Translations under genes and position numbers: made by a program
The notes under the pieces: generated by a model
What the model saw: only the letters and a program-made list of their open reading frames with translations
Database searches by the model: none
Told to the model about the DNA's origin: nothing
Shown here: one piece after another, positions 58,089-64,000 of the stretch
Layout: every line of letters begins with the position of its first letter
Numbering within the stretch: the first letter of the stretch is position 1
From: Chenopodium formosanum
Taxonomy: Eukaryota > Streptophyta > Magnoliopsida > Caryophyllales > Amaranthaceae
Assembly: GCA_024500155.1 (NCBI GenBank)
Contig: CM044869.1
Span: forward strand, 54,577,898 to 54,641,897
DNA: 64,000 nucleotides
Reading direction: 5' to 3'

Positions 58089-58395
58089 GCAGGCCATACC
58101 GTGTGGCAGAGGTTACCCGAGTTATTCATTCAGGGGTTATTCAAGTTACTCGGTCAGGGGTTACTTGAGGGGTTCGGACAGGGGTTACTCGAGGGGTTCA
58201 CTCGGTCAAGGGTTACTTGATGGATTACTCTGTCAGGGGTTACTTGATGGGTTCGGTCATGGATTACTCGAGGGGTTACTTGGTCAGGAGTAACTCAAGT
58301 AACCCCTGACCGAGTAACTTGAGTAACTCCGGCAACTCGAGTAACCCCTAATCGAGCAATTCGAGTAACCTCTGCCGCACGGTACAACAGGCCAC
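58089..58395. repeat. GC-rich palindromic minisatellite (GGGGTTACTYGAG...GGTCA units)
   Basis: The left arm holds about seven imperfect 22-28-base units of the type GGGGTTACTCGAGGGGTTC followed by GGTCA. Near 58291 the polarity flips, and the right arm carries about four units in inverse orientation (GAGTAACCCCTGACCGAG). The outer ends are inverse partners: GGCCATACCGTGTGGCAGAGG against CCTCTGCCGCACGGTACAACAGGCC (the latter in two parts). The whole can form a long hairpin. No target duplication or coding function is clear. A 76-codon frame of repeated GLLDG/GYSRGS peptides is a by-product. Confidence 0.8.
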
Positions 58396-58515
58396 ATACA
58401 AAAAATTGTGTATGTTTATTTAATTGTTATTTTAGTTTTAGTACCTTGATAAAACTAAGTGAAATAATTGTTTAAACTAATTTTATATGATCAACCAAAG
58501 TTATATCTTACATAG

Positions 58516-58778
58516 TACTACCTCCGTTTTTTTTTAGTTGACATGTTTTGACTTTAGCACTATTCACAAACTCCTCTTTGACTGTGTTTTGTGCTTTATA
58601 TATAATGAAATATATAGTCATGTAAAATCTTGTTAGATTCGTCACCATATATAATTTCAAAATATCAACTTTCATAATTTTTACTTATTGGTAACTAAAG
58701 ATATTAATAATTGAATTTGTTCATTGATTGACAAATGTGACTAAACAAACGCGTCAACTAAAAAGAACGAAGGAAGTA
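58516..58778. mobile_element. Stowaway-like MITE, 259 bp
   Basis: The element proper is 58518-58776. It starts CTACCTCCGTTTTTTTTTAG and ends with the inverse type, CTAAAAAGAACGAAGGAAG. TA flanks both ends. The subterminal pair AGTTGACATGTTTTGAC versus GTGACTAAACAAACGCGTCAACT extends the fold. Confidence 0.8.
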
Positions 58779-59686
58779 TATGTTACGGCAAGTGGATGCA
58801 CAGATCTTTGTCGAACAATCATTTCATTGAAAATGAAGTAGTAAAACTAGTAATAGTGTAGTACATGTGAATACGTGATGAATGTTAAGTTGTTTGTGTT
58901 TTCTCCCACCTGTATTTGTCTTTTACCACTCATTTCTAACAATTCCATTGTTAAGGTCACACTATTGTTGGTTGACTGGGAGGCAGCTCCCTATCTGAGA
59001 TGAAGATCTTGGTTTGCGATAAGACCGTAATCCCTTTGTCCCATTAAAATTATACATCAATAATTTTTCTTTTGAATATCTCATTAAGTTTGTCCCATAT
59101 CATAATTGGTCATAAAATATTACCAGAACACTTTATTCTCACATACCATGCCTGTGATAAATTGATCTTACCAATCTTCTCAATCTCTCGTCAACTTCAT
59201 CCATTCAAAAATTTATAAATTACAAAGTAGCTATTATATTGAGGCAATTCTAGTAAGAGGAAGGAAATATATGATAGATGGGAGATTTGGTGGTGGGAAT
59301 AAAAGAAATTTGTCAAGTAATGTGTGATTAAATTTCTCGCGGCCCTTTCTCTTTCACTTTTGATGTTACAAACCCTTACAAGTTACAATCCATGTGATAT
59401 GCACGAGTAACAACAATTAACAAGTAGTTAGATAAATCCAAAGCCTTTGAGAGTAGTATGTTGGGCAATCCATGTGTTAGGGTTCATAATTTCATATCAC
59501 ATATGAAGTATGTTTGTAGTATATGAGTTATATTTTATATTAACGTGCATATAGTCATGTGCCTATAGGAGGAACATTGATAATAATATTCAGCATGCAG
59601 AGTCCAATAAATCAATCCAATACCTATAGAATTACATACTATATAAATGAGTGTTTTTTTCTTTTAATTTTTTGATTTTTTTTTTT
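58779..59686. other. Intergenic DNA, no gene seen
   Basis: Contains a degenerate Stowaway-like end (ATCCCTTTGTCCCATTAAAA) at about 59030. No gene recognised. Confidence 0.5.
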
Positions 59687-60174
59687 TTTTTTTATGGAAA
59701 ATTTGCAAATTACAGCCAATTAAAGTTCGTATTTTGCAAATTACAGCTATTTAAAAAAAAAATTGCAAATTGCAGCCCAAAAGTTCGTATAAACAGCCCG
59801 ATTCAACTTTTTCATCGGTTAACATGTCAAAAAATCTTCGTTAAAGGTTTTAGGGGTCATTTTAGTTCTTAGGGGACCGAATTGAGCTCTGAATTAGCAA
59901 AAAAATAACGTCTCATTTTTACAGTTTCCCACAAATCGATACATCTTTGATACGCAAAACGAGACATTTGCGTTATTTTTTTTGCTAATTCCGAGCTCAA
60001 TTCGGACCTCCAAGAACTAAAATGCCCCCTAAAACCTTAATAGAAGATTTTTCGACTTGTAAACCGATGAAAAAGTTAAATCGGGCTGCAATTTACAATT
60101 TATACGAACTTTTGAGATGCAATTTGCAATTTTTTTTTTAAATGGCTACAATTTATAAATTTTCCTTTTTTTAT
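59687..60174. mobile_element. Long-palindrome foldback element, copy 1 (MULE-type)
   Basis: The element proper is 59696-60165 (470 bp). It begins GGAAAATTTGCAAATTACAG and ends with the inverse. The flanking nonamers are identical, TTTTTTTAT on both sides. Almost all of each half pairs with the other (about 230 bases per arm), with landmarks GTTCGTATAAA, TTTTTCATCGG, TTAGGGGTCATTTTAGT and TTGCTAATTC/GAATTAGCAA. A 9-bp duplication with long inverted repeats fits a Mutator-derived MITE. Non-coding. Confidence 0.85.
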
Positions 60175-60822
60175 ATATATTTTTATGTCATAGTATTGAA
60201 GAAATGTACTTGTATTTATCTATATCTTTAAGTGTATGATTTCAACATTCAAATACACGATTCGACTTTAACACTTGGCCCCTTGGTAGTTAAATTTCCG
60301 GCTCCATCATTGATACAAATGTATTTTAGTACTTATTTGTATAGGATTATTTAGGATATTACTTGAGTTGAAGTATTATAAGTATATGTTGTTATTTATT
60401 AGCCAACAAATGTAATCACTGAAGTTATAATATGTAATTAAAGCTATGCTTTATTGCTTTATAGCATGATTAGTAATGAAACATCTAAGCAAAGTTTTTC
60501 TTACTAATAAAGCAAGAGATTTGTGGCAATGAAGACCAAAGTTTTGGATCTCACCTTAATTAGCAAACTTAATTTACCTACTTCACATTTATTCAATGCT
60601 ATCAAGTTTTCTTTCTTGTGGTAAACATTTTTCATTGGGTGACTTGCAATGCAAGAAATTGGAGTAATTTGATTTGTGTTGCTTGAAATATGTAGTGGGC
60701 CCATCTTCAATGGACATATGGCACATATTTGTGCCGATGGAACTGTGGAAGGACTGTACATTCTTTGAATTTATATTACCTATTTTATTAGGCCCATTAT
60801 AGCTTACTTTTAAAAGAAAAAA
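60166..60822. other. Spacer between the two foldback copies
   Basis: AT-rich, with two overlapping minus-strand frames at 60504-60846 of low protein quality. No supported gene. Confidence 0.5.
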
Positions 60823-61339
60823 GGAAAATTTGCAAATTACAACCATTTAAAGTTCGTATTTTGCAAATTGCACCCATTTAAAAAAAAGAAATTGCAAATT
60901 GCATCTCAAAAGTTCGTATAAATTGTAAATTGCAGCCCGATTTAACTTTTTCATCGATTTACAAGTCGAAAAATCTTCTATTGAGGTTTTAGGGGCCATT
61001 TTAGCCCTTAAGGATCCAAATTGAGCTCGGAATTAGCAAAAAAATAACGCAAGTGCCTCGTTTTGCGTAATAAAAATGTATCGATTTGTGGAAAACTGTA
61101 AAAATGAGACACTTACGTTATTTTTTTGCTAATTCAGAGCTCAATTCGGGCCCCTAAGGACTAAAATGACTCCTAAAACCTTTAACGAAGATTTTTCGAC
61201 ATATAAACCGATGAAAAAGTTGAATCGGGCTGCAATTTACCATTTATACGAACTTTTGGGATGCAATTTGCAATTTTTTTTTAAATGGCTGCAATTTGCA
61301 AAATACGAACTTTAAATGGGTGCAATTTGCAAATTTTCC
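60823..61339. mobile_element. Long-palindrome foldback element, copy 2
   Basis: 517 bp, same family as copy 1: GGAAAATTTGCAAATTACAA to the inverse end, and the same inner landmarks (AAAAATAACG, TTTAGGGGCCATTTTAG). The flanking nonamers match only partly (AAGAAAAAA and AAATAAAAT), so its insertion is older or in low-complexity DNA. Confidence 0.8.
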
Positions 61340-61476
61340 AAATAAAATAAAATAAAATTAGGTGTTCCCACCTATTCACCCTTTGGGCAAATTGGATTCA
61401 GAGTTCAGATATGCGTTGTTAGGTTCCAGTCCCCTTCCAATGCTATCATAATTAATGCGCCATTCACCGTCATTAT

Positions 61477-62453
61477 GGGGTCGTTTGGTTGAATTATTTG
61501 GAATGAGTTGGAAATTTGGAATGGAGTTAGAATTCATTCCATCTACATTTATGTTTGGTTGAGCTTTTTAGTAATGGAATCTCATACCCAAGAGGTTCTA
61601 GCTAGGGATGTCAGTGGGGCGGATTAAGTAGGAGATCCGCCCCATCCCCACCCCATTGGGGCGGGGATGGGTCTCGATTTGGCGGGTTGTGGGGCAGTAA
61701 TGGGGATAAAAATCATACCCGCCATGGGTGATGGGGCGGGGGTGGATTTTAAGTTGTACCGCCCCGCCCCGCCCCACCCCACCCACCCCACTTCGTACCC
61801 GTCCCATTCCCATCTAATACCCACATTTATATATCTTTAAAAACAAAATTATATACTTTTATACTATTTTATAAAATAATTACATGAAATAAAATATCAA
61901 TTATAATATTTTGTATTACACTTATATTATAAACAAAAAGGTGTGTAATATTAAGATCGATTTTTTTTTATTGTAATCCGTATTAATTATGTTTGATTGT
62001 GTACTTGAAAGGCGGATATTAGGCGGGTCTTGGGCGGGGATTAGGTGGGTTTTTGGTGGGAATTAGATGGGGGTGGATATCCAAGTGGGGGGCGAGGCGG
62101 GGATGATTTTGGAGTTGTACCCGCCGGGGCGGGGATGGAGATTAATTCTGGACCCGCCGCAGGGATGAGAATGGGGATGAAAATGTTAAGTGGGGATGGG
62201 GATGAAAAGGCCAACATCCGCCCCGCCCCGCCCTGCCCCATTGACATCCCTAGTTCTAACTCCACCCCATACCCATGGAATCCCATACCCACCTCTTCCC
62301 ATAAGATTCATATTCCATTCTATTAATGAAGTAAATAATCCGTTCCAACATTAAAACCAAACAACTTTAGACTAATATGGGTTTTAGAATTCATGCCTCT
62401 CTAATATGAGATTTCATACCAATCCATTCCAATATAAAGAACCAAACACCCCC
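61477..62453. mobile_element. MITE with GGGGTCGTTTGGTT ends, carrying a nested hAT MITE
   Basis: Left end GGGGTCGTTTGGTT, right end AACCAAACACCCCC. Subterminal inverted pieces (ATTCCA-TCTCATACC/GGTATGAAATC) occur in both arms. The element is split by the GC-rich insertion at 61603-62252. The likely flank is a TAT/TAA-type trinucleotide. Confidence 0.65.
61595..62260. mobile_element. GC-rich hAT MITE, nested, 8-bp duplication
   Basis: The element proper is 61603-62252. Left end TAGGGATGTCAGTGGGGC; right end the inverse of GCCCCATTGACATCCCTA. The 8-bp flanks GTTCTAGC and GTTCTAAC differ at one base. Both arms are dominated by GGGGCGGGG/CCCCGCCCC and GGTGGGT/ACCCGCC words, while the centre is AT-rich. 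This TAGGGATGTCA type is a common plant hAT-derived MITE. The overlapping frames inside are not genes. Confidence 0.85.
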
Positions 62454-62876
62454 TAAGTAAATTTTACTTAGTCCATTCTAAAATAATTAACAAGGTCAAA
62501 CTTGAAATTTTTTTTTTACTCACTAACTTGAACTTTAATAAAAATCATAATCATAATGAAGTTAATACAAAGAAATAATAGTACAAAGGCAAATTATCAA
62601 TTACTATACACTATGGGAGAGTTTAAAATTTCACCCATTCGCTACCATTTTAAGTGATCAATTCAAGGACAATTGGAAAATTTCTATCTAACTTTACCAT
62701 AATTTACTATTTACTCGCTAGATGGCCCATAAAGGATCTCACCAGATTCATATGATACAATCACAATTAGAGCCTTAATCCCAACGATAGGGTCTGCTAC
62801 ATGAACCAAGATTACATCCATATGATCATGAACAAAAAAGACTTAACAAAAAAAGAAGAAAAACAGTCATGATGTC
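62454..62876. other. Intergenic DNA and TFIIIC-subunit 3' flank
   Basis: AT-rich. The part near 62877 probably contains the 3' UTR of the minus-strand TFIIIC gene. Confidence 0.5.
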
Positions 62877-63743
62877 TCACAAGGTGCAATAATCCCTCAA
62901 CACCTGCCTTGCAAGATCAACCGCTCCACTTCTTTTGTAGATCAAGTGCAAATTGTACGCTGCTTCTCTCCGGAGGTCACAATAGCCGGATTTTACATCT
63001 TTTGCAGGACTTTTATCTACTTTGATAAGCTCTGGTAAGGGGCAGTCCTCTTGGGAAATTGCAAGGACCCTCTCATAGTAAGTAGCTGCTAATGTGACAA
63101 GTCCTACGTGGTGGAATGCACGAGCTATATTATACAAGGCTTCCTGAGAATGACTTGGGTTAGTAGGTGACTCCTTGAGATCATGCACACAAAGAAAAGA
63201 CTTATTTATTAAATTGGTATAACGAAGTTACAAACTTAGAAAAAACATTAATATTAGGCAATCAGGTAATATTTATTAATGTAATAGATACTTGTCAACT
63301 TTTCAAACTTCATCCCTGAACAAGTTTTCTTATTAAACAACACCAGCTTACCTGGCTATTTTCACAAAGTCGCAGATTGTTGTAAAGGAAAGCTAAGCCT
63401 TGTGCAACACACTGATGCTTGTTTTGAAGTCTATGTCCAAGGGCTAAATTGACTAAGGCAGTCCCTGCAAAGGAAGATGCATAAGTTAAATGGAGAATCG
63501 ACACCAGCACACTCACAATAATCAGATTCGGATCAAATTACATAAAACGTACCAACACAGAGATTGGTCAGTGGGGAATTTGGCATATGTTTATGTGCTT
63601 CCAAGTATTCCCTTGCAGCTACTTGGTGTTGACTGATCATTGTAAACTGATTTCCAGAAATAATCATGGGTGGCACTAAATCCTTATGTTCAACTCGCAT
63701 ATGATGCAGGAACTTATTATGCTTTGAGAGACGGTTCTCTAAT
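62877..63743 (-). CDS. TFIIIC TPR subunit (general transcription factor 3C polypeptide 3), C-terminal part
   Basis: Three last exons on the minus strand: 63743-63553, 63464-63352 and 63143-62877. The frame is continuous to a stop at 62877-62879. The residues include HQVAAREYLEAHKHMPNSPL, NLALGHRLQNKHQC, LAFLYNNLRLCENSQ and EALYNIARAFHHVGLVTLA, matching the TPR C-terminus of plant homologues of yeast TFC4/tau131. That subunit of TFIIIC helps place TFIIIB on tRNA and 5S genes. The final acceptor is set at 63144 because TACTAAC (branch point) and TTCTCAG precede GAAGCC. An ORF running further upstream here would insert about nine extra residues absent from homologues. Upstream exons lie beyond the window or were not recognised. 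Confidence 0.85.
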
Positions 63744-63884
63744 CTAAAGCCAGATGAAGAACAATAGTAAGAATTAATAAAAGATAGTTTCTAGTTTCAA
63801 CCAAAAAAAAAAAATACTGAGGGAGAATAAGTCGAACACAAGTCACCTGGGAGTTAGGCTGAGAGCAATGTCTCCAACCACCAA

Positions 63885-63903
63885 CCCCCCCCCCCCCCCC
63901 CCC
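63885..63903. repeat. Poly-C run (19)
   Basis: Nineteen C in a row inside what should be a TFIIIC-gene intron, followed by GCGGGCGAGG. Such runs are often sequencing or assembly trouble spots. Confidence 0.9.
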
Positions 63904-64000
63904 GCGGGCGAGGTTTTGGTCCCTCGGAAATCGTAGGGAATTCCCATTCCCTTACCCCTTCTCTCTATGTACATTCTAGATAAATAATAAAAATCATAAC

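Noticed and set aside
58063..58293. 76-codon ORF with repeated Gly-rich peptides
   Set aside because: Produced by the minisatellite units; composition follows the repeat and there is no gene context.
61598..62326. Several overlapping Gly/Pro-rich ORFs on both strands
   Set aside because: By-products of GGGGCGG/CCCCGCC arms of the hAT MITE.
1..64000. CRISPR arrays, operons, riboswitches, plastid or mitochondrial inserts, integrated viral genes
   Set aside because: Nothing of the kind was seen; the window is plant nuclear DNA, and its short repeats are microsatellites or transposon parts.

Overview
The window is plant nuclear DNA. Genes have GT-AG introns, are widely spaced in AT-rich DNA, and encode land-plant families (a plastid-targeted PPR protein, TORTIFOLIA1-like, plant PLD, plant GDSL lipase). 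Degenerate Stowaway-like termini (ACTCCGTA-type strings) are scattered throughout. Together these suggest a Caryophyllales species, possibly Amaranthaceae (spinach, beet or quinoa relatives); the taxon is an inference from texture, not a match. No tRNA, rRNA, organelle insert, bacterial feature or CRISPR array was seen.

Genes, left to right: PTAC2 (minus, 4574-11377); a phospholipase D of the beta/gamma class (plus, 16770-21717, ten exons); an unnamed coiled-coil, lysine/arginine-patch protein with an internal duplication (plus, 23112-30247); a small orphan ORF (minus, 32734-33003); a 59-residue one-span membrane protein (plus, 33761-36413); intronless ribosomal protein uS9/RPS16 (plus, 38369-38815); a five-exon GDSL esterase/lipase (minus, 41580-43756); a four-exon TORTIFOLIA1-like microtubule protein (minus, 46781-49560); and the 3' end of a TFIIIC TPR subunit (minus, 62877-63743, running off the window). 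These genes do not form one pathway. They are ordinary neighbours covering plastid gene expression, lipid signalling, translation, cell-wall/secreted hydrolysis, microtubules and Pol III transcription.

The space between genes is rich in mobile elements, many with readable boundaries. A Mutator-like element (11674-14348) with a 9-bp target duplication is interrupted by a CACTA element (12181-13645) with a 3-bp duplication. Next to it lie two TTA-flanked MITEs and a hAT deletion derivative that keeps only the two ends of its transposase. A solo LTR with a perfect 5-bp duplication sits in the intron of the small membrane-protein gene, and a 5'-truncated LINE with an open RNase H frame follows the TORTIFOLIA1-like gene. 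The 55-63 kb region is nearly all inverted-repeat DNA: a microsatellite-bearing MITE, an unusual GC-rich palindromic minisatellite, a Stowaway element, twin 0.5-kb foldback elements, and a GC-rich hAT MITE nested in another MITE.

The least explained features are an exon-like open block with good splice sites inside PTAC2 intron 1 (8652-8802), the palindromic minisatellite at 58.1-58.4 kb, and dispersed duplicates around the GDSL gene that may mark lost tandem copies. Exon boundaries were set by hand from reading-frame continuity and GT-AG rules; without transcript data, UTRs and alternative forms are unknown.
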